Source of the DNA: Gracilibacillus halotolerans
GTDB taxonomy: Bacteria; Bacillota; Bacilli; Bacillales; Amphibacillaceae
Length of the DNA stretch: 64,000 nt
Direction: 5' to 3'
Assembly: GCF_014206945.1 (NCBI RefSeq)
Contig: NZ_JACHON010000001.1
Span: 431,529 to 495,528 of the forward strand
Part shown: piece after piece, positions 8,617-17,128 of the stretch
Layout: each line of letters starts with the position of its first letter
Position numbering within the stretch: the first letter of the stretch is position 1
Made by a program: the position numbers and the translations under genes
Notes under the pieces: model-generated
What the model was told of the DNA's origin: nothing
Seen by the model: the letters and a program-made list of their open reading frames with translations, nothing else
Databases searched by the model: none

Positions 8617-8802
8617 TTAATGCCTAACAATTATATAAATTTCATCACTTAACGCATGACTTATCCCATCTAGAATTGCTTCCAAATTAGCAGCCACTTT
8701 ATCCATTTCGTCCTTTGTTTCACAAACAAAAATTGGTGAGCCCGGCATTACCTTAGTCGAATTAGTAGTAATGGTAGCTAAAATTGCTTTATTTAGCTCC
8801 AT
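8617..8802 (-). CDS. Small capping-complex subunit for the YIEGIA protein
   Basis: A 61-residue soluble alpha/beta protein whose start codon shares one base with the stop of the YIEGIA gene (TAATG), so the two are translationally coupled. NCBI names this family the capping complex subunit for YIEGIA; I recognise it from the invariant pairing and from the motifs LATITTNSTKVMPGSP and an acidic central helix. Its biochemical role is not clear from sequence. It has no signal peptide and no membrane segment and is presumably cytoplasmic, working on the soluble part of its partner. Confidence 0.75.
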   Translation of the reverse strand: MELNKAILATITTNSTKVMPGSPIFVCETKDEMDKVAANLEAILDGISHALSDEIYIIVRH

Positions 8803-9692
8803 TAGCTTCCCTCCTTTTTGTGCGCTTTCGATTCAGACGGCATGCGTATAGCATTTTCAAGTACTGGTACAGCACTAATAACTTTCATTGCCTTTTCTAC
8901 ATCTTTATCTTGCGGTAAAATAAAAACACCAATTCGTCCATCATCTAAATCACGCTTTATAAGTGGCACTAATGCTGGTGTACCTGAATCTCTAAAAACT
9001 CCAAGTGACACAGACACGTCATGCAAAATTGCCTGTCTCTGACCTAAATTAGCAATGGTAGACCTTACATCAAATGATTTTGGTTTTAAGATAAAGCCCA
9101 TCCCATATTTCAAGATCTCCTTCTGTCTCTCAGGTAAACCAATATTCATAATATATATATTATCTACATACATTCCTGCACCATCGAAACTAACATCGGC
9201 ATGTTCTATATCCACAATTTGACCGATAGTGGAACCGCTCATTAATCGTTGGCATAAAAAGAAACAAATAACAGCTACGATGACGGTAACATATATGCCG
9301 AATACTAAATAAGCTAGGGTCGTAAGTAGTGATGTGAAAATCACTAAATAATTTCGACTCTCGAAAGCAATTGCTATTCCTTCTATATAGGTCTTCCCTC
9401 TAGGTACTAGCTCAAAGCTGTCCATTTCTGAGAGCGTATTTCTTTCCATATTTCGCACTTCTCGAAATTGAGAAGCTGCAATTGTTAAAAAAGTAACTGC
9501 TGTAAACTCTTTTTCCATAATTGCTGGTACAGCAACTGCTCCTAGACTAGCCGCAATAAACCCTAACGCAATATGAATAATTTTACCATGTAGGTATGTT
9601 GGGTATTGTCGATAGTCCGTTTTTAACATAAATATCCTAAAAAGAGTACCAACTAAGACACCGATTAATATAGGGTATGTATATTCATTCAT
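8802..9692 (-). CDS. YIEGIA family membrane protein (YphB-like)
   Basis: A 296-residue membrane protein that carries the name-giving motif YIEGIA at residues 102-107. There are hydrophobic segments near 6-22, 38-60, 112-128 and 130-150, followed by a soluble C-terminal half with a mixed beta pattern (VSLGVFRDSGTPALVPLIKRD). It is coupled to the 61-residue partner downstream and starts 3 bases after yphA, with AGAGGTG before its ATG. The position corresponds to yphB in B. subtilis. The family is limited to endospore formers, which suggests a sporulation role (established distribution; the function is inference). Confidence 0.8.
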   Translation of the reverse strand: MNEYTYPILIGVLVGTLFRIFMLKTDYRQYPTYLHGKIIHIALGFIAASLGAVAVPAIMEKEFTAVTFLTIAASQFREVRNMERNTLSEMDSFELVPRGKTYIEGIAIAFESRNYLVIFTSLLTTLAYLVFGIYVTVIVAVICFFLCQRLMSGSTIGQIVDIEHADVSFDGAGMYVDNIYIMNIGLPERQKEILKYGMGFILKPKSFDVRSTIANLGQRQAILHDVSVSLGVFRDSGTPALVPLIKRDLDDGRIGVFILPQDKDVEKAMKVISAVPVLENAIRMPSESKAHKKEGS

Positions 9693-9695
9693 TGA

Positions 9696-10280
9696 TCACA
9701 CCTCTTTTTTTCTGTTTAAATTTCTCTCTAGTTGCTCGATTGCTTCTAATCCTTTTAGCCAGAGACTGTGCATGGCTAATAACAGTAATACAGCTGTGTG
9801 TAGATTCCAAAAATATAAATCATTACGGTTCAAACCAAGGCCATAATAATTTAAAACCACACTATATATAAAGTGTCCGATTAACAGCCCGATATTCCAG
9901 ATAATTAATTTTTCAATTAATGACTCACCAATATATTGTAAATAGAGAAAACCTATTGCTATTCCAATAATAAAAAAAGTTAATATATCAAAAATAGGAC
10001 TTAGCAAGGCCCATAACATATAGGTAGCATATAAAAGTGATAAGAGTATTAGTTGAATATACTTTCGCCAGCTTATTCGGAATATCCATAATAAAATGAA
10101 TGAATAGATCATTAATATAAGGAAAGGCAATTCTACAGCAAACAGATGATTATAACGAAAGCTGATTAGTAACAATAATACACTTACAAATGAAATCGTA
10201 CGAAAAACACTTTTTGGCAAATAAAATGCAACCATTACCCACAAAATCCAAACTGCCCAAAGATAAAAATAACTGTACAT
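9696..10280 (-). CDS. yphA: YphA family membrane protein
   Basis: Polytopic membrane protein with about six or seven hydrophobic segments over 194 residues and no polar domain, matching YphA in size and in position between ypfD and the YIEGIA gene. The frame is open for another 32 codons, but that part is polar (HDHFQKYF, FREREGNNSGG) and unlike the family; GTGGTGGTGATGGT before the ATG at 10280 gives the start MYSYFYLWAV directly at the first membrane helix. Function unknown. Confidence 0.75.
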   Translation of the reverse strand: MYSYFYLWAVWILWVMVAFYLPKSVFRTISFVSVLLLLISFRYNHLFAVELPFLILMIYSFILLWIFRISWRKYIQLILLSLLYATYMLWALLSPIFDILTFFIIGIAIGFLYLQYIGESLIEKLIIWNIGLLIGHFIYSVVLNYYGLGLNRNDLYFWNLHTAVLLLLAMHSLWLKGLEAIEQLERNLNRKKEV

Positions 10281-10374
10281 ACCATCACCACCACTATTAT
10301 TGCCTTCGCGCTCACGGAATAGACCCATATATGTAAAATATTTTTGGAAATGATCATGTACTAGGACATGAAGC

Positions 10375-10419
10375 AAAAAAAAGACTTTGCCTATCAGAAA
10401 CTGATAAACAAAGCCTTTA
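10375..10419 (-). terminator. ypfD: ypfD terminator
   Basis: Long hairpin with stem AAAGGCTTTG..ATCAG / CTGAT..CAAAGTCTTT and then eight T on the minus strand, 20 bases after the S1 gene stop. It separates that gene from yphA. Confidence 0.85.
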
Positions 10420-10439
10420 ATAGTCGCAATATATAGTTA

Positions 10440-11588
10440 TTAGTTGTTATTTCGATACTTGCTTAACTGATCGCCAATCATATCTCCGAGTTGGAATCCG
10501 CTAGAATCTTCATCGGATTCATATTGTTTTCTTTCTGCTCTGTCTTGCTCTTCTTCTATTTCTCTTATACTTAGAGATATACGTTTTTCACTCTCGTTTA
10601 CCTCTAATACTTTTGCTTTTACTTCTTGCCCTACTTCAAGTACTTCCATAGGTGTTCCGATATGCTCTGTAGATATTTGAGAAATGTGTACCAATCCTTC
10701 TACTCCAGGGAGTACTTCAACAAATGCGCCAAAGCCTACTAAACGTCTTACTGTTCCTTCAACAACGTCATTCACAGAAATTTTTGACGCGACATTATCC
10801 CATGGACCTGGTAAAGTAGCTTTATGCGATAAAGAAATGCGCTCATTGTCTTTATCAACAGATAATACTTTTACTTTAAGGGAATCCCCTTCTGATACAA
10901 CATCGGAAGCTTTCTCAACATGGTTATGTGCAAGTTGTGAAATATGTACTAAACCATCAATACCGCCGATATCAACGAATACACCAAAGTCGGTAATTCT
11001 TTGGACTGTACCGTTAATCTCTTGTCCTTCTTCTAAACTATTTAAAATTTCTTCTTTTTGCTTTCCTGCTTCTTCTTCAATTACCGCACGATGCGATAAG
11101 ATTACTCTATTTTGTTCTTTATCTAGTTCAACTACTTTTAATGTTAGTTCCTTGTCTTTATAATCACTAAAGTCTTCTACATAGTAGTTTTCAACAAGTG
11201 AAGCTGGTATGAATCCTCTTACACCTACATCAACTACAAGTCCACCTTTTACAATATCTTTTACAGTTGCTTTTAACGTTTCGTTGTTATCGAAGATTGT
11301 TTGTAGTTCTTCCCATGCTTTTTCAGCTGCAACTGCTTTTTTGGAAAGAACAATCTCTTCATCATCAATTTTTTTCACAAAAAGATCTAATTCATCCCCT
11401 TCTGAAACAACGTCGCTTGCTGTCTCAATTCTAACAGGAGAAAGTTCACTAATAGGTACGATGCCTTCAACTTTATATCCAATGTCGACTAAAGCATGTT
11501 TTTCTTCTACTTTTACAACTTTCCCTTTCACTATGTCTCCTACTGAAAGTTCTTTGATATTAGACATTTCTTGATTCATTTCTTCCAC
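10440..11588 (-). CDS. ypfD: S1 RNA-binding domain protein (RpsA homologue YpfD)
   Basis: Contains four S1 (OB-fold) domains, near residues 15-80, 95-165, 185-255 and 272-340, each with the typical VxVGDIVKGKV / GLVHISQ / ISLS pattern. In Gram-positive bacteria this protein is called 30S ribosomal protein S1 homologue, but it is shorter than the six-domain proteobacterial S1 and is not essential in B. subtilis. The longest frame begins TTG AAG GAG GTC, which is the ribosome site itself; AAGGAGG lies 8 bases before a GTG at 11588, which gives MEEMNQEM and 382 residues, the same length as YpfD. Confidence 0.92.
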   Translation of the reverse strand: MEEMNQEMSNIKELSVGDIVKGKVVKVEEKHALVDIGYKVEGIVPISELSPVRIETASDVVSEGDELDLFVKKIDDEEIVLSKKAVAAEKAWEELQTIFDNNETLKATVKDIVKGGLVVDVGVRGFIPASLVENYYVEDFSDYKDKELTLKVVELDKEQNRVILSHRAVIEEEAGKQKEEILNSLEEGQEINGTVQRITDFGVFVDIGGIDGLVHISQLAHNHVEKASDVVSEGDSLKVKVLSVDKDNERISLSHKATLPGPWDNVASKISVNDVVEGTVRRLVGFGAFVEVLPGVEGLVHISQISTEHIGTPMEVLEVGQEVKAKVLEVNESEKRISLSIREIEEEQDRAERKQYESDEDSSGFQLGDMIGDQLSKYRNNN

Positions 11589-11668
11589 GATAAAGACCTC
11601 CTTCAATTTCCAACAAAACTGTTAAAGTACTTTTTTCTAACTTCTTACATTTAGCTACATTTGTCAAG

Positions 11669-12259
11669 TTATATTGTTTCGAACGGATGATTCTCTTGCA
11701 ATTTTTTTATTTCAGCCATGATAGCATCCGTTACGTCTTGTGCATTTGCCTTTTCTTCTCTGAAAGCGTCCATTTCCATTGCTTTTCCATACACAACCAA
11801 CAATTTTTTTGATTCGTAGCTACCAATAATTGCACATGGTATTATTTGTGCTTTGGAGCGAAGTGCAAAGAACCCTGCCCCGGCCAATCCTCTTTTTAAT
11901 TCTCCTGTTTTACTTCTAGTACCCTCTGGAAACAGCCCTAAAACATTTCCCTCTTTTAAAACTTGTAAACCTTGTCTTAAAGCATTTCGATCTCTCATTC
12001 CTCGTTTAATAGGAAATGCATTTACTTTCTTTAAGATTGCGCCTATTATTTTATTAGAAAACAACTCTTCTTTTGCTAGGAAGTGTATGTGACGAGACGT
12101 TGTTATTCCAACTAATGGTGGATCATAATTAGAGATATGATTTGCACAAATAATAACAGGACCTGTAGATGGTATATTTTCTTTACCTACTACAGTGATT
12201 TTGAATTTCATTTTATACACAATTGCTACGAGACCTCTCGCAAAACTATAAAAACTCAT
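11669..12259 (-). CDS. plsC: 1-acyl-sn-glycerol-3-phosphate acyltransferase
   Basis: Acylates lysophosphatidic acid to phosphatidic acid at the membrane. The 196-residue protein has the LPLAT motifs NHISNYD (catalytic H41 and D46), the FPIKRG region and FPEGTRS at 110-116. A short hydrophobic N-terminus and a basic amphipathic stretch would attach it to the membrane. It follows cmk by 5 bases, so the two are co-transcribed; this is the same order as in B. subtilis. Confidence 0.96.
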   Translation of the reverse strand: MSFYSFARGLVAIVYKMKFKITVVGKENIPSTGPVIICANHISNYDPPLVGITTSRHIHFLAKEELFSNKIIGAILKKVNAFPIKRGMRDRNALRQGLQVLKEGNVLGLFPEGTRSKTGELKRGLAGAGFFALRSKAQIIPCAIIGSYESKKLLVVYGKAMEMDAFREEKANAQDVTDAIMAEIKKLQENHPFETI

Positions 12260-12264
12260 AATGT

Positions 12265-12930
12265 TTACCCCTTGTACCTCTTTATAATTTGCATGATTTC
12301 TTCTACAACTTCCCGAATAGATAAGGAAGTAGTATCTAATTCGATTGCATCGTCACCCTTTTTTAAAGGTGAGACTTCCCTCTCCATATCCAAACGATCA
12401 CGTTCTTCTATTTCCTTTTTCAATTGGTTAAAGTCGGATGGAAATCCTTTTTCTTTATTTTCTTTATGTCTTCTTTTAGCACGCTCATCTGCGGATGCAA
12501 TCATGAAGATTTTAACCTCTGCATCTGGAATTACATGTGTGCCGATGTCTCTACCATCCATAACTACCCCACGCTTCTTGGCCATTAATTGTTGCCTTCT
12601 GACCATTTCTTTTCGTATGCTTGCATAGGATGCTACTTTTGAAACATTTCTTGATACCTCTTCCGAACGTATCTCATTCGTAACGTCTCTTCCGTTAATA
12701 AACACTTGCAGTTTTTCATTCATTTCTAAATCCATTTGATGTAATACGTCTAATAGCTTCTCTTCATTATTGAGATCTGCTTTTGATTCTAATGCTGCGA
12801 ATGTAATAGAGCGATACATCGCACCTGTATCAATATACGTATACCCTAATTCTTTAGCTACCTGCTTAGCAACCGTACTTTTACCTGCTGCTGCTGGACC
12901 ATCGATAGCTACTGCGATTTCTTTCACCAT
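12265..12930 (-). CDS. cmk: Cytidylate kinase
   Basis: Phosphorylates CMP and dCMP with ATP to the diphosphates. The P-loop GPAAAGKST is at residues 11-19, followed by [10 protein letters not shown] for substrate binding, the GRDIGTHV motif and the lid KRRHKE. At 221 residues it is of the usual long bacterial type with the CMK insert. AAGGAAGGTG precedes the ATG. It heads the cmk-plsC pair. Confidence 0.97.
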   Translation of the reverse strand: MVKEIAVAIDGPAAAGKSTVAKQVAKELGYTYIDTGAMYRSITFAALESKADLNNEEKLLDVLHQMDLEMNEKLQVFINGRDVTNEIRSEEVSRNVSKVASYASIRKEMVRRQQLMAKKRGVVMDGRDIGTHVIPDAEVKIFMIASADERAKRRHKENKEKGFPSDFNQLKKEIEERDRLDMEREVSPLKKGDDAIELDTTSLSIREVVEEIMQIIKRYKG

Positions 12931-12959
12931 TGTTGCACCTTCCTTTTAACAATAACACG

Positions 12960-13607
12960 TCAAACGAGACCCTTTTTATGATCTGCCAGTTGTTTTTGAA
13001 AGCAATATTGAATGATTTTTTGCTGATCCTCTTGTGTCATGTTGTTAAATTTAATCGATAAAATATTTTTTTCCTCTTTACGCTCCACAATTCTCACGGT
13101 TTCTCCATAAACAGGAACGTATTCTATTTCTCCCTTTAAAGGCAGGATAAATAAGAGATCTACCTCGACCTTTTTAGGTATTTTCATACTCTTATCAACT
13201 AATAGTGCCGATCCACCCCCACTTAAATCATGTGTAACAGTTACGAAGTCTGCTAATTCGCCATTCGGGAAATGGACAGACACATCTAAAATGGTTTCTA
13301 CCCGTATGTACTCTCGCCGCTGTATTTTCTGTAATCGATCTGGAAAGTAGGAAAGAGCCATCCATGGTACCTTATCTGAAATATTCTTTTTTAAGATGAT
13401 ACTAGGAAATCTATATACGGCATCTTGGTGAGAAAAACTTACATCGACAATGGAATTGATATCAAAAATTGATTGCCGATTTGTTTCTTGGTTAATTGGA
13501 ATGTCTACTATTATAGTTTCATCTCTCAAGTCAATGACCCTACATCTATAGACGGTTTCTAAATCATTAGATAAAGTTAATTGAAGTGTTTTTCCAACAG
13601 TTATCAA
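12960..13607 (-). CDS. ypfA: PilZ-domain c-di-GMP receptor (flagellar brake, YpfA/DgrA type)
   Basis: A 215-residue protein with an N-terminal YcgR-like beta domain (about 1-90) and a C-terminal PilZ domain. The c-di-GMP binding motifs are intact: RREYIR (RxxxR) near 112-117 and DLSGGGS (D/NxSxxG) near 148-154. In B. subtilis YpfA binds c-di-GMP and slows flagellar motility. The TTG start is preceded by GAGGAAGG. It lies between cmk and ypeB, as in B. subtilis, without the small ypfB gene. Confidence 0.92.
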   Translation of the reverse strand: MITVGKTLQLTLSNDLETVYRCRVIDLRDETIIVDIPINQETNRQSIFDINSIVDVSFSHQDAVYRFPSIILKKNISDKVPWMALSYFPDRLQKIQRREYIRVETILDVSVHFPNGELADFVTVTHDLSGGGSALLVDKSMKIPKKVEVDLLFILPLKGEIEYVPVYGETVRIVERKEEKNILSIKFNNMTQEDQQKIIQYCFQKQLADHKKGLV

Positions 13608-13657
13608 CGCGCCTTCCTCTCTCTCCCCGTTTTATTATCTGTCTTTATATTATCACA

Positions 13658-13690
13658 AAAAATAAAGAGAGGGGAAAAAAATCCCCACTC
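13658..13690 (-). terminator. ypeB: ypeB terminator
   Basis: Hairpin with GGGGA / TCCCC arms and a T-rich tail (CTTTATTTTTTG) on the minus strand, about 30 bases after the ypeB stop. Confidence 0.6.
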
Positions 13691-13718
13691 ATCGATTAAA
13701 TATTATATTAGTTGCGTT

Positions 13719-15056
13719 TTAAGAATATTTCATTTCCGCTTTTTTAAGTTTTTCTACTCTCTCTTCGCTACCGTCAGAAGCGTTAATGAATATTTTATAC
13801 GTATCATCGTTTAAAGTTCCAAGGAAAACATAGGCTAGTATTTCTTCCCCCATATCATTCTTGATTATGCCCATATGCTTATCTTGTATCTCTAAATTCG
13901 GATTCACCTGCTTTAATGCCTCATCTTCTGACACACCTGGTTCAGGTATTTCTCTTTTTTTATAGTTTTGATAGTAGTCTTTTGCTACAAAACCTAGTAC
14001 ATCACCATTATCTAACGCCACTTTAATTTGAATTGCATCTGGATAGATTAATACATTGTCTTCCTCCGGTATATAATGAAAGACACCAACCGTATCGTAT
14101 TGATTACTAGCTAAGAGTGAAAAATTCGAGAAACCTTGCTCTTCCATATACTCATCTGCCTTATTTAGAGCATCATGTAGGCTGATTTCTGCATCATTTA
14201 ATTCCCTACTAACCATTACGGTAAATGGATGACCACCCTTTTTACTAATATCTACATATCCAGATACTCCATCCTCTTGAAACGATCCAGAATATAAAGC
14301 AACATTTGCTCCCTCTCCTGTTTCAGTTACCGTTATATCTGTATCACCGTTAACAGAGAGTAGTTTTTGAATTTTACGCTCTGCTTCTTTCTCGGTTATT
14401 TCTTTACCAGTTAGTGTTTTATAACCTTCATCTGGCGCAGTGCTTACACCTAACAACGTTTCATTAAAGTTTGCTTCAGAGTATCCTTCTACAGTTTTCT
14501 CCACTGTTTTAAATCCGTCAATGATTGTATTGTCAGCTGTTTCATCATTGTTTACTAACGCTAGCTGAACGTCCATCCACCTTAAGTTATTTTCCAATGC
14601 CATATTTTGAACTCGTCGTAATTCTTGCTCAATCTCACCGGACATTTCATATAAGGAATGTAATGTATCAATTTCCTCATCAGATAACGGGGATTTATTT
14701 AAATCTCGAACAGCAACCTTATAACTAAAATCGCCCATTTTCGACAAAAATTCTTCCGTTTTATTAAAAGGTATTAACGTTAAAGGCAACTGACCGACAT
14801 TATTATGTGCTAGGGATGTAATTCTCCATATCTCTGCAAGTTGTGGAGATAGCTGTTCACTGGAATTCATCGCCAAAGAAGAACCTATCGTATCATGTAG
14901 CAAATCAATATTGTAGGTTAGTTCATGAAAAGAACGCTGATACGTGTTTTCCGCTTGAATTAAAATAGCATTCTTATCTTGATGTTCTTGGTAACCCCAG
15001 ACTGACACACCGGCAATACCTAACGATAACACTCCAATTAATATCCATCTAATCAT
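13719..15056 (-). CDS. ypeB: Germination protein YpeB
   Basis: Required to place and stabilise the cortex-lytic enzyme SleB in the dormant spore. The 445-residue protein has an uncleaved N-terminal membrane anchor (residues 4-20), a helical N-terminal domain to about 210 and then three PepSY-like repeats (starting near TLTGKEITEKEAERKIQ, SLHDALNKADEYMEEQG and GVSEDEALKQVN). It is 14 bases downstream of sleB, as a two-gene operon whose sigma-G promoter is visible ahead of sleB. Confidence 0.96.
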   Translation of the reverse strand: MIRWILIGVLSLGIAGVSVWGYQEHQDKNAILIQAENTYQRSFHELTYNIDLLHDTIGSSLAMNSSEQLSPQLAEIWRITSLAHNNVGQLPLTLIPFNKTEEFLSKMGDFSYKVAVRDLNKSPLSDEEIDTLHSLYEMSGEIEQELRRVQNMALENNLRWMDVQLALVNNDETADNTIIDGFKTVEKTVEGYSEANFNETLLGVSTAPDEGYKTLTGKEITEKEAERKIQKLLSVNGDTDITVTETGEGANVALYSGSFQEDGVSGYVDISKKGGHPFTVMVSRELNDAEISLHDALNKADEYMEEQGFSNFSLLASNQYDTVGVFHYIPEEDNVLIYPDAIQIKVALDNGDVLGFVAKDYYQNYKKREIPEPGVSEDEALKQVNPNLEIQDKHMGIIKNDMGEEILAYVFLGTLNDDTYKIFINASDGSEERVEKLKKAEMKYS

Positions 15057-15070
15057 TGTTTAGCCCCCTT

Positions 15071-16102
15071 CTACATACAGAATATATGCTTACCAATTCG
15101 CTTAATCTGAGGTCGTGACCATATCCATGAATTGGTCGCAGTATCTGGATTAAAGTAATATACTGCTTCACCGGTTGGATCCCATCCATTAATTGCATCA
15201 ATCACTGCTCGTCTTGCAGAATCATCTGGTGTAAGCCATATTTGACCATCTGCAACAGCCGTAAAAGCTGCTGGTTCGAAAATTACACCTGAAATCGTGT
15301 TAGGAAATGTAGGACTCTCCAGTCTATTTAAAATAACTGCAGCAACTGCAACTTTGCCTTCATATGGCTCGCCTCGAGCTTCCCCATGCACAGCATTTGC
15401 CATTAAATTAATATCATTTTGTGAGAATCCTTGAGGAACGTTTACCGCAGTTGGTTCTAAATCAACATCTTCGTTTGCATTTTCTCCAGTCTCCTCTTCT
15501 TGAGGTGCAGGTGGAGCCTCTTCTTGAGGAGCTGGTGTAGCTTCTTCTTGGTCTCTAGTTGGTTGTTGATTTCCTTCTTGATTTTGTTGTTCTTCTGTTG
15601 GCTGATTTTCAGGAGGAGCTTCTTGTGTCTCTTCCCGCTTTTGTTCAGGTTGACTTGAACCGCCCTTACCTTGTTCTCCTTGACCTGCTTCTTTTTTTGG
15701 ATCTTGCTTTTTTGTTTGATGTTCAAGCGGCATACCGCCATAATGTGTAAACTTATTTCCTTGTTTAAGCTGCTCGTGAACATAGCTTTTATTGTATTCA
15801 CTCGCTCTTTCTAACATTTCTTTCGTCTTTTGACCACCTAAACCATCAATCTTTTCTAATCCAAATTCATATTGGAAATTACGTAACGCCCAATAGGTAC
15901 CCCAACCAAATACTCCATCTATTTTACCGTTATAGAAACCTAAATATTGTAGTCTAGCCTGTAACTCAATAACATCTTCTCCGACAGCACCTTGTTGGAT
16001 GATTTGATCAGAGAACGCCTCGACTTGATTATCATCTTCTCCAATTACGAGAAAAGATAGTAAGACACATATAAGTATGAAAAAATATTGTTTTCGTTTC
16101 AT
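15071..16102 (-). CDS. sleB: Spore cortex-lytic enzyme SleB with an extended acidic linker
   Basis: Lytic transglycosylase that degrades the muramic-lactam cortex at germination. Order: signal peptide (about 1-29), peptidoglycan-binding domain (about 35-95, LQARLQYLGFYNGKIDG), a low-complexity E/Q/P-rich linker (about 125-225, with the repeat PAPQEE) and the C-terminal Hydrolase_2 domain (about 232-343) with the catalytic Glu in AVHGEARGEP. The linker makes it longer (343) than the 305-residue B. subtilis enzyme. GTGGAGGGA precedes the ATG. First gene of the sleB-ypeB operon. Confidence 0.96.
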   Translation of the reverse strand: MKRKQYFFILICVLLSFLVIGEDDNQVEAFSDQIIQQGAVGEDVIELQARLQYLGFYNGKIDGVFGWGTYWALRNFQYEFGLEKIDGLGGQKTKEMLERASEYNKSYVHEQLKQGNKFTHYGGMPLEHQTKKQDPKKEAGQGEQGKGGSSQPEQKREETQEAPPENQPTEEQQNQEGNQQPTRDQEEATPAPQEEAPPAPQEEETGENANEDVDLEPTAVNVPQGFSQNDINLMANAVHGEARGEPYEGKVAVAAVILNRLESPTFPNTISGVIFEPAAFTAVADGQIWLTPDDSARRAVIDAINGWDPTGEAVYYFNPDTATNSWIWSRPQIKRIGKHIFCM

Positions 16103-16148
16103 AGTATCCCTCCACTAATTCTCAACCATATATTTCATTGTTTAAAAT

Positions 16149-16178
16149 TAGAATGAAATAAATCACCCTTTTTTATGC
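16149..16178 (-). promoter_or_regulatory. sleB: Candidate sigma-G promoter of sleB-ypeB
   Basis: GCATA, an 18-base spacer, then CATTCTA on the minus strand, a full fit to the sigma-G form GHATR-N17-18-CATNMTA. About 40 bases of leader to the sleB ATG. The operon is a known forespore (sigma-G) operon in B. subtilis. Confidence 0.65.
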
Positions 16179-16351
16179 ACAATTATCTAAATTCAGAAGT
16201 TCAATATGGAAAATGGTGTTTAGATGCTGTTCATAATTTATTTTTTCCCACAAGGAAATTCTAATCATTTTCATATCCGAGATAGACCAGCTCAAGAGGC
16301 TTTGCAACATGAACTCGATCAATTGATACGATTCGTATTTTTTCACAAAAA

Positions 16352-16392
16352 AACAAGTTGTTTGGACTCTTCCTAGAGTTAAACAACTTGTT
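16352..16392 (-). terminator. prsW: prsW terminator overlapping its stop codon
   Basis: Arms AACAAGTTGTTT..ACTCT / AGAGT..AAACAACTTGTT followed by TTTTTTTG on the minus strand. The left arm begins inside the prsW stop codon. Confidence 0.85.
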
Positions 16393-17044
16393 AAATATTG
16401 TTTCTAATTTCATTTGCTACTTTTACTTTTCTTAAACTATACACCCATAAAAAAATCATAAATGGAACAATTCCATATATCCACTTATTTCCTATCCCGA
16501 TTAATATGTAGTCGTACGTACCATGTAGTAAGAATGGTAAAATGAACGCAAGAAATAAATAAAAATACTTATTCTTCGCTCGAATGCTAGCTTTTCCCAT
16601 ATAATACCCCATGATAACACCAAATAAAGCATGAGCAGAAACAGGGAATAGAGCACGTGTAAAAGCAAATTCAATGCCATGCGCTAAGAGATATAATATA
16701 TTCTCAAAGGTTGCGAATCCAAGACTGATAGAGACTCCATAAACAATGCCATCATAGGCTGTAAGAAACTTTGTGTTTTTAAAGGTAACAAATAAAAATA
16801 AGAACCATTTAAAAAATTCCTCTAATAATCCATATAATAAATAAGACTGTAGTACAGCATCCTGAATTAATTGCTCTTCTATCATCGCAAATTGAATAAA
16901 CATAATCGGAAACACTAATAAAAAACCATAGAGAAAGTTACGAAATATATCTAAAATAGGCTCAAGCTCGTATTCATCCTTTAAGTAAAAAAAAGATAAT
17001 AAAGCAAAAGCTGGCGCTATTGCCGCGGATATTAGTGCTAACAT
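16391..17044 (-). CDS. prsW: Glutamic-type intramembrane protease PrsW
   Basis: Site-1 protease of the CPBP clan that in B. subtilis cuts the anti-sigma factor RsiW and so turns on the sigma-W envelope-stress response. The 217-residue polytopic protein keeps all motifs: LLEEFFKW (EExxK), GFATFENILYL (FExxxY), an S/H pair in PVSAHALFG and the C-terminal HGTYDY. The open frame reaches a GTG at 17056, but TAGGTG is placed for the ATG at 17044, and the shorter form aligns with the B. subtilis N-terminus. No rsiW target is in this window. Confidence 0.93.
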   Translation of the reverse strand: MLALISAAIAPAFALLSFFYLKDEYELEPILDIFRNFLYGFLLVFPIMFIQFAMIEEQLIQDAVLQSYLLYGLLEEFFKWFLFLFVTFKNTKFLTAYDGIVYGVSISLGFATFENILYLLAHGIEFAFTRALFPVSAHALFGVIMGYYMGKASIRAKNKYFYLFLAFILPFLLHGTYDYILIGIGNKWIYGIVPFMIFLWVYSLRKVKVANEIRNNI

Positions 17045-17128
17045 AGTAATAAACACCTACTTTTAACAATAAAAAGAATATGGCATAATAATTGTACCAT
17101 AAGAAATAGAAAGCAGGTCATACATTAA

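Noticed and set aside
10684-11574. Two long plus-strand frames opposite the S1-domain gene
   Set aside because: Serine/threonine-rich translations in antisense to a strongly conserved gene, without ribosome sites; mirror frames.
15457-15801. Lysine-rich minus-strand frame inside sleB
   Set aside because: An out-of-frame reading of the repetitive E/Q/P linker of SleB.
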